From contig ML014123.1 in assembly GCA_003615045.1 (NCBI GenBank), forward strand, positions 1 through 64,000: 64,000 nt of DNA, read 5' to 3'. Both the position numbers and the translations under genes were made by a program. Shown here in pieces: positions 9,118 through 19,257 of this stretch (positions are counted from its first letter, which is position 1; the number at the start of each line of letters is the position of its first letter). This DNA is from Caulochytrium protostelioides. Taxonomy: Eukaryota; Chytridiomycota; Caulochytriomycetes; Caulochytriales; Caulochytriaceae. The notes under the pieces were generated by a model. The model was not told the DNA's origin and did not search any database. It saw only the letters and a list, made by a program, of their open reading frames with translations.

Positions 9118-9558
9118 ATGCTAGGCATCCGCTCCTCACTGTGGACCGTGTGGGTCGTGCTGTCGGCACTGTTGGCCGCCGTCCACGTGGCCGCGCTGCC
9201 ACCGACCCATGGCCTCGCCCCGCTCACCATCGGCTGCGCCAACACCGGCGCCGCGCCAAAGGCGACCGTCGTCTACCGTACAAAACCGTTCTGCGTGTGC
9301 TGGAGCTTGAACGGCGGTTACCCACCGGGCAGTAAAGTCTTTTTGCATCTGATCAACCTAAGCACGGGCGCGCCGACGCCGCTGACGGGCACCGAGGGCA
9401 TTGACGTCGAGAACGCGTGCTTCTCCATCAGCGCGCTAGACAGCGGCGCGATCGGCCGCAACCAGCTCTACTTTGTCAAGGCGGTCGCCTTCAACAGCGA
9501 GGCCATCGGCTTCCCGCGCCAGAACGCCATCATCTCGAAGCCGTTTAGCACGATCTGA
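9118..9558 (+). CDS. Small predicted secreted protein, possible Kre9/Knh1-like beta domain
   Basis: A 146-residue protein from the ATG at 9118. The first 30 or so residues are a signal peptide with hydrophobic core LWTVWVVLSALLAAVHVAAL. The mature part is about 115 residues with four cysteines, two of them close together (FCVCW). It reads as a beta-sandwich: ATVVYRTKPFCVCWSL, then a PPGSKVFLHLINL strand, and a final strand ending SKPFSTI. The ending resembles the terminal strand of fungal Kre9/Knh1-type extracellular domains (SGPFTI), but the match is weak and from memory. A wall-associated or secreted role is inferred. Further ATGs upstream would bury the signal peptide, so they were not used. 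Confidence 0.75.
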   Translation: MLGIRSSLWTVWVVLSALLAAVHVAALPPTHGLAPLTIGCANTGAAPKATVVYRTKPFCVCWSLNGGYPPGSKVFLHLINLSTGAPTPLTGTEGIDVENACFSISALDSGAIGRNQLYFVKAVAFNSEAIGFPRQNAIISKPFSTI

Positions 9559-9716
9559 GCGTTACTTCGCGCGACCCAGTCCATGGGTACCTTTTGCTTC
9601 GACAAGCCCGCTTGACCCACCGGTCACCGCTTGTCTTGCGCCCATCTTCCTCATATCGTTGAACAACCGGCACCGCTGGTTGCGATCCGAAAGTCCTCAC
9701 ATCGACTCCAGAATTA

Positions 9717-9722
9717 AATAAA
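9717..9722 (+). terminator. AATAAA polyadenylation-type signal
   Basis: AATAAA lies about 160 bases after the stop of the small secreted-protein gene, in a locally AT-rich stretch before the convergent LYRM2 gene. Assignment is by motif and position. Confidence 0.5.
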
Positions 9723-9781
9723 CAGACGTAATTTAACCAACACCCGTTGGCCGAGCGATGACAGCGACAGCGCGACGGTGA

Positions 9782-10063
9782 TCAATCATCGCGGTAGCGG
9801 GCTTTGGACAGCACGACGGTCTTGCTCAGGGTGCGGAGCTGGATCTGCCCCTGCTTGAGCAGGGACTCGATCTTGTCCCGGTTCGGCTCGTGGCGGTAGT
9901 GCTCAAAGTCGGACCGGATCCAATCGCGGTAGTATGCGCGATCAGCAGCGTCCATGTACTTGAGGTGCCGTGTCAGGTCGCGATACAGCTGGAGGACCTT
10001 GCCGCGCAGCAGGAAGGCTTTCAGATCCATCGCAGGCGCCGCGGCGCCGCCGAACCGCGACAT
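9782..10063 (-). CDS. LYRM2: LYR-motif protein, LYRM2 type
   Basis: A 93-residue basic protein. The sequence MDLKAFLLRGKVLQLYRDLT carries the LYR-type tripeptide (LYR in QLYRDL). It is followed by YYRDWIRSDFEHYRHE and a terminal helix GQIQLRTLSKTVVLSKARY. The order and spacing match LYRM2, including the WxRxxF motif and the GQxQL helix. LYR proteins bind acyl carrier protein in the mitochondrial matrix and help assemble respiratory complexes; LYRM2 is linked to complex I. A second in-frame ATG 11 codons downstream (MDLKAF) is nearer the usual family start, so the first residues may be an extension or part of a targeting signal. Identity is good on motif order and size. Confidence 0.85.
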   Translation of the reverse strand: MSRFGGAAAPAMDLKAFLLRGKVLQLYRDLTRHLKYMDAADRAYYRDWIRSDFEHYRHEPNRDKIESLLKQGQIQLRTLSKTVVLSKARYRDD

Positions 10064-10587
10064 GGCCGTGGGCTCGGCGCGGAATCGAGCGGCGGGCGGG
10101 GATGTCAGGCCGGCGGAGTTTCGAAGTCGTAGCAGGGGGCCTCAGCGAAGGCCAGCGGGGGTTCCGACGTCGCCGCAGGGCGCTTCTGCGAAAGCCGGCG
10201 GAGTTAGGACGTCTCCGCAGGTGCCGCGAGAACGACCGGGCAGCCGAAGCGTTTCAGCCAATGCGGTTCGACCGGATCCAGGCGAGTCGACGCGCCCACG
10301 ACGGCGGATCATGCGCTCTATGGGCTCCGCGCTGGAGGCCTCCGCGCCGGCCGCGGCGTGCCGGTCCTGAAGGGTCGCCACGCCGACGACGGACGGACGT
10401 ACCGCCCGGACGACGGATCCCGTCGGGACTTGGGCGGCTTGCGGGATGAAGGAGGGGCGAAGGGTCTGGTAGTCTCGCGGTCGCACTTCGCCGCCGCGCC
10501 CTTGGCTGCCGCCGCGGTGGCGGTGGCGTGGACGGCGGGCGCACGGCACGTGGCGCAGCAGACCCCTCGCCGCCGTTCTCCCGGGGA
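10064..10587. other. Intergenic region upstream of LYRM2
   Basis: It contains the three-copy 42-bp repeat and about 350 bases of GC-rich sequence up to the end of the Med1-like gene. No additional gene is supported; the overlapping open frames are shadows. Confidence 0.5.
10109..10236. repeat. Degenerate ~42-bp tandem repeat, three copies
   Basis: Copies begin at 10109, 10151 and 10194, each starting gccrgcggrg, carrying a gtcg/gacgtc core and a CGCAGG-like centre. The period is 42-43 bp. The array lies immediately upstream of LYRM2, in its presumed promoter region. Confidence 0.65.
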
Positions 10588-12693
10588 TTAGGAGGCGCGG
10601 GCGGCCGACGCCACGAGGGCCTGCACGGCGAGCGGGATGGACCACGTGGCCGCGAGGATCGCTTGCGCACGCGCGGCGTCGCCCCAGGCCAAGCGGTGGG
10701 CGGCCGTCGGCGTGCCCGCAGCCGGCACGGTGTGACACAGCTGCAGCGCCGGCTCCAGCGTGTCACGGATCCCGATCCACACGAACGCCACGTACGGCGC
10801 TGTCGGCACCAGCATCCGCCACGCGAGCGCTTCGCAGGGCACCACGTGGCTCAGCTCCAGCCAGCGGACCCTCTCGCGCGGCGCCTCATGGGGCGACGCC
10901 TCCGCATCGGCGTCGTCATCGTCGTCGTCGCCGACGCCCGGCCCGTGCCCTCGAGCCGCGGCCGGGCGGTCGCCGGCGAGCCGCGTGCTGGCCAGCAGGG
11001 CTTCGAAGAGCGCTGCGCGTCGCAGCACGTCCAGCACGGGCCGCACGGCGTGCAGGCCGCCGCTGCCCAGCGGGATGCGCGACACGGCGACGGCGGGGCA
11101 CTGCGCCATCGCGGCCACGACGGACGGGTCCACGCGGAACCCGAGCCAGCCTGCCGTCGACGCGTCCGCGCCGGACGCGGGCGGCGCCGGGACCGGACAG
11201 TACGCGGCTGTGCCCGCGGACACGAGCCGCGGCGACAGCATGGCGAGGAACCCGCCCGCGGGCGCCGCCGTCGGTTTGGACGCCGGAGACGCCGTGGCGA
11301 GCGCTCGCTCAAAGCACCAGAAGGTCCCGTCCTCGGTCGCGGTGGCTGGGTGCGTCTCGCCGTCGGCGCCATCGGACTCCGGATCGGCGACAGCGGCGCG
11401 GCAGCCGCGAATGCGGTCGACGAGGGCACGGAGCATCGCGACGGGCACGACGAGCGGCGGCTGGCCGTGGTCCGGATGGAGCACGAGCGCCAGGGACAGC
11501 GGAGCGCGCGTGACGTGGCGGTCGGGCGCGCCGACGGCGTCCAGCAGGTGCAGCGTGTTCGGGCCACCGAGGATCGCGAGGGGCCGCCGCGGCACGTCGG
11601 CGACGTCGGCGGCCGCGGCGTCCGTGGCGGCGTCCGTGGCGGCCGCGGCGGCCACGACGACGGCGCCGGCGAGCTTGGGCATTGTGAGGAACGGCGCCAC
11701 GGGCCCCGTGACGACGTCGAAGGCGATACGATAGGCGGGGGCGCCCGGCGCGGCGCAGTCGGCGTTCGGCGCGCCCTGGAGCCGCGCGAGGTGCATGGGA
11801 TGCGCCAGAAAGAGGAGATCGAGCGTGAGCGTGCCGTCGTAGGCCATGGGCAGGCCGTGGCCCTCACGGACGACGCGGTCGAGCGCGGCGCCGTGCTGCC
11901 GTTCGAGGGTATGGATGAGCGCGAGATCGCGCTCGAGCATACTCAGCACGCGGTAGACGTCGAGCGGGGCGGCGTGCGAGAGCCGGTCGTAGCGGGCGAG
12001 AATGCCGACGTTGCGCATCAGCTGCGCCGGTGTCCACGGCCGCGGCGGCGTCGACGCGCGCGCGGGCGGGCGGAACGTGCCGACGGCCTGCAGGCCCCGC
12101 AGCAAGCATTGCTCCATCGCGGCCGAGGCGGCGCCCTCCGTCGCATAGGACAGGGACACGCGCTGGGCGCGGCCGTCGGCGCCGAGCTCGGCGTCGAGCA
12201 CAAACACGCGGCCGCAGAGGGTCACGCTCTGCGGCATGCCCTCCTCGTCGTGGGCGGCGACGAAGTGGTCCAGACCATACCGCGCGGCCATGGCGTCCAT
12301 GATGGCCGCGGGCGTCGCGTGGTAGTCGTCGAGCCGGACCGCGGCGTCCGCGAGCGCCGCGGCGAGCGGCGCGTACCGCTGCGTCTGCAGCGACGCGTCC
12401 TGCAGCCGGTCTGCCAGCGCCTTGCCGTGGTCGGGCGCCGCCCGCGCCGCCGGAAGGACTTGCTGTTGGTATGCGCGCAGCGTCACGTCCGCAACGCGCA
12501 GCGTGTGGCGCAGCCGCCGCACGAACTCCGGCACATCGACGCTCAGCTCGGTCAGCGGCGTCTGCAGATCAGGGACGGCGGCGCGCGGCGCGGCGGTGGC
12601 GGCGGCGGCGGCATCGCGGCCGGTCAGATCACGGAGGTGGCGGAGTTCGGTCTGCAGGGCTTGCACGACGGGCTCGCGCCGTTGCGTGACCAT
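10588..12693 (-). CDS. MED1: Probable Mediator complex subunit 1 (Med1-like)
   Basis: A 701-residue protein from the ATG at 12691-12693 (MVTQRREPVVQAL); the frame is open upstream only with non-ATG codons. The first 130 residues are helical. A Med1-like core follows: VTLCGRVFVLDAELG, then MEQCLLRGLQAVG, then NVGILARYDRLSHAAPLDVY followed by an RVLSMLERDLALIHTLE helix and a GHGLP motif. This order (a beta region, then N-x-x-x-LA-x-x-D-x-LS..LD, then GhG) is what I recall of fungal Med1. Med1 belongs to the middle module of Mediator and links regulators to RNA polymerase II. The C-terminal half is poorly conserved and carries an acidic Asp-rich loop near residue 610. It diverges from SMC5 across an 813-bp gap. 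The assignment rests on motif recall and is moderate. Confidence 0.6.
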   Translation of the reverse strand: MVTQRREPVVQALQTELRHLRDLTGRDAAAAATAAPRAAVPDLQTPLTELSVDVPEFVRRLRHTLRVADVTLRAYQQQVLPAARAAPDHGKALADRLQDASLQTQRYAPLAAALADAAVRLDDYHATPAAIMDAMAARYGLDHFVAAHDEEGMPQSVTLCGRVFVLDAELGADGRAQRVSLSYATEGAASAAMEQCLLRGLQAVGTFRPPARASTPPRPWTPAQLMRNVGILARYDRLSHAAPLDVYRVLSMLERDLALIHTLERQHGAALDRVVREGHGLPMAYDGTLTLDLLFLAHPMHLARLQGAPNADCAAPGAPAYRIAFDVVTGPVAPFLTMPKLAGAVVVAAAAATDAATDAAAADVADVPRRPLAILGGPNTLHLLDAVGAPDRHVTRAPLSLALVLHPDHGQPPLVVPVAMLRALVDRIRGCRAAVADPESDGADGETHPATATEDGTFWCFERALATASPASKPTAAPAGGFLAMLSPRLVSAGTAAYCPVPAPPASGADASTAGWLGFRVDPSVVAAMAQCPAVAVSRIPLGSGGLHAVRPVLDVLRRAALFEALLASTRLAGDRPAAARGHGPGVGDDDDDDADAEASPHEAPRERVRWLELSHVVPCEALAWRMLVPTAPYVAFVWIGIRDTLEPALQLCHTVPAAGTPTAAHRLAWGDAARAQAILAATWSIPLAVQALVASAARAS

Positions 12694-13506
12694 CGTGGCG
12701 CGCGTCGACCGCCGTCCCTCCGATCGCGTCTCGCGCGTGGCTCTCGCCGTGGTCGCTGGAGACGAGGCAAGACAAGACAAGCGGGTCCCGGGACCTTGTC
12801 CAATCTAGAAGCGCATGGCGCGGCTGTATTGAGAGGCAGTCGTCTCCGCGGGTCGGTGAACGATCGCCACTGCGTGGCGGTGTTGAGTAGAGCGAGAGCC
12901 GTATGCTGCTGTCCGTCCTGATCCTGCCGATGTCGATAGCGCCGAGCACACCGCGGTCCCTGGCGATCCTTGCTCGATGTAAATGTCCGACGCGTGTGCC
13001 GTGATGCGTGCTTGTGCGCCTCCCCCGCCCTGGCCGCCGCCGCCACCCCATGCCATCCCATGCCATCCCATGCATAAGCCTCCGCCCGCCACGGCCGCTG
13101 CTGCGGCCTCCGCAGGCGGTCATGCCGCGGCAGCACAGACCCCCGGGTGCGACCACCTCGGCGCCACGCGCCACGGCCGCGTCACTCGCGACCGTCGCCG
13201 CGCCAGCACGGCCTCGGCCCGATCGGCCGCCCGTGTCGGAGTTTCATACTGAAAGCGGTGGACGCCGAGCGGACCCACGCGGACCCGTCTCCCTTCGCAC
13301 CTGCGGACGAGGCGCTCGACGGCATCGGCCTCGGCCTCGTCGTATCGTCGTGCAGTCTCCGTATCCCCGGCACATCATCGGATCGCCGTCCAGCGCGCAA
13401 GGACAGAACCGCCGCTGCTGGCCGCGACGCCGCCGCCACCGCCCCACCCGCGCCTCTGAACGACTCCGACCCCGGCCGCGCGGCTCCCGGGGACGCGCTG
13501 CCGACG
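12694..13506. other. Divergent promoter region of MED1-like gene and SMC5
   Basis: An 813-bp gap between two start codons on opposite strands. At about 13047-13075 the decamer catcccatgc is repeated two to three times. No gene or clear TATA box is seen. The frame of SMC5 is open through part of this region but has no ATG before 13507. Confidence 0.55.
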
Positions 13507-16500
13507 ATGCCGCGGCCGAAGCGGGCCGCGGCGCTTGTGGTGGCGGGCAGCGACGACGACGACGACGACGACCGCGGCGCCGCTGCCGCTGCCCGCGCTT
13601 CCGCGCGCACGACCGTGGCGCCCACGCCGCCGGCCACCGCCTCGCGGTCCAAACGCCCGCGTGCCCACGAAGCGCCGTCCTCGGACGACGGCCACGCCCG
13701 CCGCGGCGGCGTGATCCCGAACGGCACGGCCACGGCGGCCTCTCCCGCCGATGCGACGACCGTCGCGACGCCCGCGACGCCCACGACGCTATTGCGGACG
13801 GGACCGCTGGAGCTGCAAGGGTTCGTGCGCACGCGCGTTCGGGATGCCGCCGCGGTGAATGCGGAAGCACGCGCATTCGCCGGCGAGCCGGAGTTTGCGC
13901 ACGGCGCCGTGCGCCGCGTACGGCTGCGCAACTTCTGCTGCTACACGGACACAGAGTTCCGGTGCGGTCCGCGGTTCAACCTGATCGTCGGGCCGAACGG
14001 CACCGGCAAGTCGTCGATCGTCGCCGCCATCTGCCTCGCGCTCACGGGCGCCACGAGCGCCATCGACCCCGAGCGCCCCCTCGCGTCATACATCGGCCTC
14101 GGCACCGCGCCGTGCGTGATCGACCTCGACCTCCAGGGCCCCACGCCCGACACGCGGTATACCATCACGCGCGAGCTGCTGCGGTCGCCGTCGTCCGCGC
14201 GGTCGCAGTGGACGCTGGACGGCCGCCCGACCGACGAAGCCGCGGTCCGCCAGCTCGTGCGGCGGCTGAACATCGATCTCTCCGACCCGACGCAGTTCTC
14301 GGCGCAGCGCCTCGCCGCGCAGATCGCCAAGCTCTCGCCAGAAGCGCTGCTGCGAACCGTGCTCGCGAACGCCGGCGACTATCCCGACATCGTGGCGCAG
14401 CATGACGCGATCGTCGCCGCGCAGCGCGAGCACTCGGTCATGTCTTCGCGGATCGCCGAGGCGCAAACCCAGCTCGCGAAGCTCATTGCCCAGAAGGAGC
14501 AGTCCAAGAAGGCACAGGCCCGTATCGACGAAATCAAGCACCTTCAAGAGCAGGTGCGCACCATGAACGCCTACATGACGTACCGCACGTTTGCCGCGAA
14601 GCAGAGCGAAGCGCGGCAGCTGCAGAAGCAACGCGACGCGTGTGCCCAGCGCGTCGCCGACGCCACGGCGCGCCTTGCGCCGCTCAGGCAGACCGTCGCA
14701 GCGGCGGCCACGCGGCGCGATCAGGCCTTTGCCGAGGAAGCGCGGCGGCGGCGCGAGATGGATCGTCGGATCACGCGCATGGAAACCCTGGCTTCGGAAT
14801 TCGACATGAAGGACCTTGAGATCGACACGGCGCGATCGCGCATCGAGTCGGCCATGCAGCGCCGCAACAACACGGCCCACCGGATCGAGGAGGTCGAAGG
14901 CCAGGTCGCGGACCAGACGGCCGTTGTTGAGCAGCGCGCGGCGGCGCTGGTGGCCGACGGGTTCTCGCTCGAGGACGGCGTCGTTGTCGATTCGCCGGCT
15001 CTCGTGGCGGCCAAGGCGGCGGTTGAAGCGGCGCGGACGCAGCGGACGACGTGCGAGCAGGATGTGAAGGACGCGCGCGCCGCGATCGCGCGGCTCACCG
15101 CCGCCCGCAAGGAGTGCCAAACGCGGATCGACAAGCGGCAGCTCGAGCTGCGGGATGCAGCGACGCCCGAGCGCATCCGCCGCGAGGTGCTCACGAAGCT
15201 CCACAACAGCCACGAGGGCATGCAGGCGTATGACGGCATCCAGCGTGCGTGGGCCGCTGCGTTCCCGGACGCGCCTCCACCCGTCATGCTGGGGCTCGCG
15301 ATCCAGGTTCCCGACGCGCGGTATGCGGCGGTCGTGGAAGCCGCCCTCCACAACCTGAGCTATGGCGCGTACATCTTTGTCGATGAAGCGGGTGTCGCGT
15401 GGTTCCGCCGTGTTTCCGAGCGATACGGCCGCATCGGCTACGGCATGTGCGACAAGCCGCTCTCGGCCTACCCATGCCCGCAGTCGCGCGCGTGGATCCA
15501 GGCGCAGGGCTTCGACGGCTACCTGATCGACTTTATCGAGGCCGACGACGTGACGCTTGGCTACCTCTGCTCGAAAGCCAACATCCACCGCACGCCCGTC
15601 GCGCTGGCCGACGTCGACCAGGCCCGCGCCCGTGCGAGCGGGCTGACGGCGTGGTATGCGGGCGGTTGCGCCGTGGCGATCAAGGCCGCGTACGGCCGCG
15701 AGATGGTCCAGCAAGTCGGGCTGCACGCGCCGCGGATCTTCCTTGACCGCGGCACGAGCACGGCGGCCGCGGCCGACCTCCGCGACAAGCTCGCTCGCGA
15801 GCAGCAGCAGCTGGCGGAAATCACGGCCGACCTCACCGCCCGCGAGGCGGAGCTCCCGCCGCTGGACGCCGCGCTGCGGCAAGCGAGCGACGCCTTCCAC
15901 GCGGCGCAGGCCCGCGCGGCGCCGTGCAAGCGACCCGTCGTGGCGTACACGGACGCGCGCAACGTGCTCGACCGGCTGCAGATGCAGCTCTCGCGGGAGC
16001 GGGTGAAGCACACGCAGGCCATCACGCAGGTCGAGGAGGCGCAGCGGGCCGTGGCCGCGGCGCGGGCGCAGTCGGTGCAGCGCGTCATCCAGCACGGCGC
16101 GGATGTGGAAGCGAACGCGGCGCTGTGGACGCAGCTGATTGATGCCTTCAATCAGCGTCGCGATGCCGAAGCGGCGTGGGCACAGCCCGCGGACGCGCTG
16201 GCCCAGTATGAAGCGCAGCACCAGATCCTCCAGCGGGCCTACAGCGACCTCGATGCGCAGACGAGCGAGGCCTTCAAGTGGCTGGAGGACCACAAGGCCG
16301 AGCTGCGCGAGGTGAAGCGGTCGTTTCCGCCGACCAAGTACCATGCGCTGCACCAGACGAGCCGCGCGCTGTCGCTCGAGCAGCTGCAGACGCAGCAGAG
16401 CACGCGTGTCGGCAAGCTCGCGGGGCTCGTCAACGCGGGCGCCATGGACGGCGACGATGTCCGCCAGACCCTCGAGCAGCTTAACGCGGAGATCGCGCGC

Positions 16501-17130
16501 TACGAAGCCGAGCAGCAGCCTGGTGCGCTGCACGCGCACTCGGACAGGCTCAAGGCGCAGCTCACGGCGTATGCGCGCCAGCTGCACGACCTCGTCACCC
16601 GGCTCCATGCCAGCTTCGCGGCGGCGTTCATGCGCATTATCAACCTGCCAGCCCGCATCGTGCTGGGCCACGTGGACGCGGCCGACCCCCGCGGGGCCAG
16701 CGCCAAGGCGCTCGCGGCGAACGCGTCCGCCGCCGATGTGGCGCAGCACCTCGGGGACGTGGGCAAGCTCGGCTTGACGATCCAGGTGACCTTCCGCGAG
16801 GGGATGCCGCCCACGCCGCTGTCGGCGCTCCAGTCCGGCGGCGAGTGTGCGCTCTCGCAGATGCTCTTCATCATCGCGCTGAAGGAGATCTCGAACGCGC
16901 CGCTGTTCCTGGCCGACGAGTGCAACCAGGGCATGGATTCGCGCAACGAAGCCGCCACCTTCCGCGAGTTGCTCGAGCTCGGCCGGTCCGCCAAGAGCCC
17001 GCAGATGTTCTACATCTCGCCGCGCTCGATCGCCGACCTCGACATTAATGACTCGTGCCACGTCCTCATCACGTTCTACGGACGGTACCTCCACCGCCGC
17101 TTCGGCAAGGGCTTCTTTGACGGCATCTAG
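13507..17130 (+). CDS. SMC5: Smc5, structural maintenance of chromosomes protein
   Basis: A 1207-residue protein from the only usable ATG (MPRPKRAAALVVAG). An acidic/basic disordered N-terminus of about 130 residues precedes the ATPase head. Walker A is GPNGTGKSS near residue 162. Coiled coils flank a hinge around residues 560-730. The C-terminal head carries the signature LQSGGE near 1107 and Walker B LADECNQGMDSRNE near 1136. Smc5 pairs with Smc6 and Nse proteins for homologous recombination repair and replication-fork stability. The family Walker B is usually DEINQGMD; here isoleucine is replaced by cysteine, a mild change. Length and layout match Smc5, which lacks the longer features of cohesin and condensin SMCs. 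The stop lies 51 bp from the convergent neighbour's stop. Confidence 0.95.
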   Translation: MPRPKRAAALVVAGSDDDDDDDRGAAAAARASARTTVAPTPPATASRSKRPRAHEAPSSDDGHARRGGVIPNGTATAASPADATTVATPATPTTLLRTGPLELQGFVRTRVRDAAAVNAEARAFAGEPEFAHGAVRRVRLRNFCCYTDTEFRCGPRFNLIVGPNGTGKSSIVAAICLALTGATSAIDPERPLASYIGLGTAPCVIDLDLQGPTPDTRYTITRELLRSPSSARSQWTLDGRPTDEAAVRQLVRRLNIDLSDPTQFSAQRLAAQIAKLSPEALLRTVLANAGDYPDIVAQHDAIVAAQREHSVMSSRIAEAQTQLAKLIAQKEQSKKAQARIDEIKHLQEQVRTMNAYMTYRTFAAKQSEARQLQKQRDACAQRVADATARLAPLRQTVAAAATRRDQAFAEEARRRREMDRRITRMETLASEFDMKDLEIDTARSRIESAMQRRNNTAHRIEEVEGQVADQTAVVEQRAAALVADGFSLEDGVVVDSPALVAAKAAVEAARTQRTTCEQDVKDARAAIARLTAARKECQTRIDKRQLELRDAATPERIRREVLTKLHNSHEGMQAYDGIQRAWAAAFPDAPPPVMLGLAIQVPDARYAAVVEAALHNLSYGAYIFVDEAGVAWFRRVSERYGRIGYGMCDKPLSAYPCPQSRAWIQAQGFDGYLIDFIEADDVTLGYLCSKANIHRTPVALADVDQARARASGLTAWYAGGCAVAIKAAYGREMVQQVGLHAPRIFLDRGTSTAAAADLRDKLAREQQQLAEITADLTAREAELPPLDAALRQASDAFHAAQARAAPCKRPVVAYTDARNVLDRLQMQLSRERVKHTQAITQVEEAQRAVAAARAQSVQRVIQHGADVEANAALWTQLIDAFNQRRDAEAAWAQPADALAQYEAQHQILQRAYSDLDAQTSEAFKWLEDHKAELREVKRSFPPTKYHALHQTSRALSLEQLQTQQSTRVGKLAGLVNAGAMDGDDVRQTLEQLNAEIARYEAEQQPGALHAHSDRLKAQLTAYARQLHDLVTRLHASFAAAFMRIINLPARIVLGHVDAADPRGASAKALAANASAADVAQHLGDVGKLGLTIQVTFREGMPPTPLSALQSGGECALSQMLFIIALKEISNAPLFLADECNQGMDSRNEAATFRELLELGRSAKSPQMFYISPRSIADLDINDSCHVLITFYGRYLHRRFGKGFFDGI

Positions 17131-17181
17131 GCCCCGTCTCGCGATTGCTATGTACAGAGAGAGAAAAAAAAGACGTCGTTG

Positions 17182-17973
17182 CTACGAGGGCGCGAGCCGC
17201 AACCGCGTCCGTTTGACGGCCACGCCGTCGCGGGCCGGCGGCGGCGACGGCTGCGCCGCATCCGCGGGCGAGGCGTCCGCCGCCGCCGCCACGGGTTTGC
17301 TTGGCCGCGCGGCCGCCGTGCGCCGTCGCGCCGTGCCTGTCGGGGTCGGCGACGAGGCGGCGGCCGTGGCGCCGTCGTCGTCGCCGTCGCCGCCTGCGGT
17401 GTCGGTGGCGGGCGTCACGGGCCGCAACGGACTGCCGAGCGCACTGGCGTGGGCGCTCGCGGCGTCGCTGGTGGCGCCGCCGCCGGGGCTCGGGGCGTCG
17501 GCGGCGTCGTGCGCCGGGACCGAGGACATGCCCGCAGAGCGCCAGAGCTGCGTGCGCTGCCGCAGATAGGACCCAACCCGCGCGTCGATGAGCGACTGCA
17601 GACTCGGGAGGCGCGGGAGGCGGTGCTCGGCGCGGAGGCGGTCGACGGCGTCCTTGTGGGTGGCGTAGGCGCGCATCTGCGTCTGGAGCTGGCACTCGTT
17701 GGCCGCGCGGTCCGCCGCGAGCTCCGCGGCCAGCGGCTCGAGCTGCTGGAGGTCGGCCTGGATGCTCGCGAGCCAGTCGAGCACGAGCCGCCGCTCGGCC
17801 ATCAGCTTGCGGCGCTCGGCGCCGACTTTGTCGATGAGCGCCGCGACGGTCTCGCTGTCGTTCTTGGTCTGGATCACCGCATTCTGGAGCGTGGCCAGCT
17901 CGGTCGACGCGTCGCGCAGCGCCAGCAGCCGCCCGAAGTGGGCCTCCAGGTCGTCGGGGGGTGGCACAGCCAT
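17182..17973 (-). CDS. Coiled-coil protein of unknown function
   Basis: A 263-residue protein from the ATG at 17971-17973 (MAVPPPDDLEAHF). Residues 8 to about 135 are a continuous helical coiled coil (LRDASTELATLQNAVIQ, VGAERRKLMAERRLVLDWL). It ends in a conserved-looking motif, RLPRLPSLQSLIDARVGSYL, near 125-145. The remaining 120 residues are Ala/Ser/Pro/Asp-rich and disordered, with a basic end (VKRTRLRLAPS). It could be a small subunit of a larger assembly (THO, kinetochore or BLOC-type), but no family signature was recognised. It converges on SMC5 with only 51 bp between the stops. Confidence 0.65.
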   Translation of the reverse strand: MAVPPPDDLEAHFGRLLALRDASTELATLQNAVIQTKNDSETVAALIDKVGAERRKLMAERRLVLDWLASIQADLQQLEPLAAELAADRAANECQLQTQMRAYATHKDAVDRLRAEHRLPRLPSLQSLIDARVGSYLRQRTQLWRSAGMSSVPAHDAADAPSPGGGATSDAASAHASALGSPLRPVTPATDTAGGDGDDDGATAAASSPTPTGTARRRTAAARPSKPVAAAADASPADAAQPSPPPARDGVAVKRTRLRLAPS

Positions 17974-19072
17974 GGCGCCGGTCTCGGATCGAAGCGAGAC
18001 CGAGCGGTGCCAGGGGGAGAGCGGGCCCGGCCAGAGGCGCAGACGAGCCCGGCCAGCCGTCACGGACGAGAGCCGCAGCGCCGCCCCAGCGCTCACGAAC
18101 GGCGGAGCGTCGCAGCGACCAACTGTCGCGTGGACGGTGCAAATGACCCCGCGATCCCGGTTGTCCTAGACGGATCAGCAGTGCCCTTTCCAAGCAGGCG
18201 CGGCTCCGCTCCGGTGGTGGAATGGGCGCGAGGTCGCCATCAATAGCGCTCAGGCAGGTCGCGACGGTGCGGCGCGAGGATGGGTCGGAGTTTTCGGCGG
18301 CACGGCAAAGGGAGGCTTAGACGAGATCCCGTCAAGGCGGCGGCCCTCCGGGTGCTCGCTGGAATCTCGGGGATCGCTCGTGAATGGATGAGCGCATGCA
18401 GCAGCTTTTCTCGCCAGGGCGTGATGTCGGTGCCGAAGCGTCTCTGTGGTCGTGTCAGAAGGTGTCCATAGCGCGGATGCGGGAGTTGTCTCGAGAGGTC
18501 GCTCACGCGAACGGCTGCGGGGTCGTCCCTTCACCTGACGACGGTGATGTCCAGACCCAGGCGACCATGATGCGATGGAACGATGACCCTCTGTTTGTCG
18601 TTTTCTTTGCTAGGATAGGCCTTCGCAGCGTTCATCCGCGACCGCGCGTCGGAGACAGAGCGGCAGCATGGCTGTGATCCGCGTCGGCGTTCGCCGCGGC
18701 GGCGGCGCCATGGGGCGGGCGCCGGGCGCGGCCCTTCGCGGCCTATCGACCCCACGCTGCCTGCCGCGCCCGCCTGAACACTCGCCCGCCACCAGGCCCA
18801 CCCGATCCAGGGCCCATGCCACGGCGTGCATGGCGCTTATCGGCGAAAGGCCAGAAGGCGGTATCCAGCGCGCGATGTCCAACCCCCTTGTTGCCGATGG
18901 AACCCGCCGAACAGCACCCAAGAGCATCGGCAGCTCATCCTGCCGGGCCATCACGCTGCTTGGCGTACGACGGAGCCGACAGCCACGTGGCGTCCGCCAG
19001 CCGACCATTCCGCCGACCGAGCCTCCCGTCCTTTCTCTCAGCTGCTGCTGCTGCTGCCCTGTCGACGCGAGG
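17974..19072. other. Intergenic region, divergent promoters
   Basis: A 1.1 kb gap between the coiled-coil gene start and the BolA gene start. The frame leading into BolA is open back to 18668 but encodes low-quality sequence. No RNA gene, repeat array or TATA box was recognised. Confidence 0.45.
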
Positions 19073-19223
19073 ATGCCGCCGTCGCTGCCGCCGTCGCTGC
19101 CGTCGCTGCTGCTCGTGCTGCCGTCGTCGTCGCTGCGCCGCTGCCGCTCTGTCCGCGCGGGTCTCCTGGTGGGCGTTGCGCATCGCGCTCTGACCGTCAC
19201 GTCCCCGTCGCGGGCGTCGCCGA

Positions 19224-19257
<34 letters not shown>

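Noticed and set aside
10528-12921. A 797-codon open frame opposite the Med1-like gene
   Set aside because: Arginine/glycine-rich shadow with no family pattern; the minus-strand frame has ordered protein-like motifs.
14086-17094. A 1002-codon open frame antisense to SMC5
   Set aside because: It lies wholly opposite a clear SMC gene, has arginine/alanine/leucine shadow composition and shows no domain. Long antisense frames are expected where third codon positions are mostly G or C.
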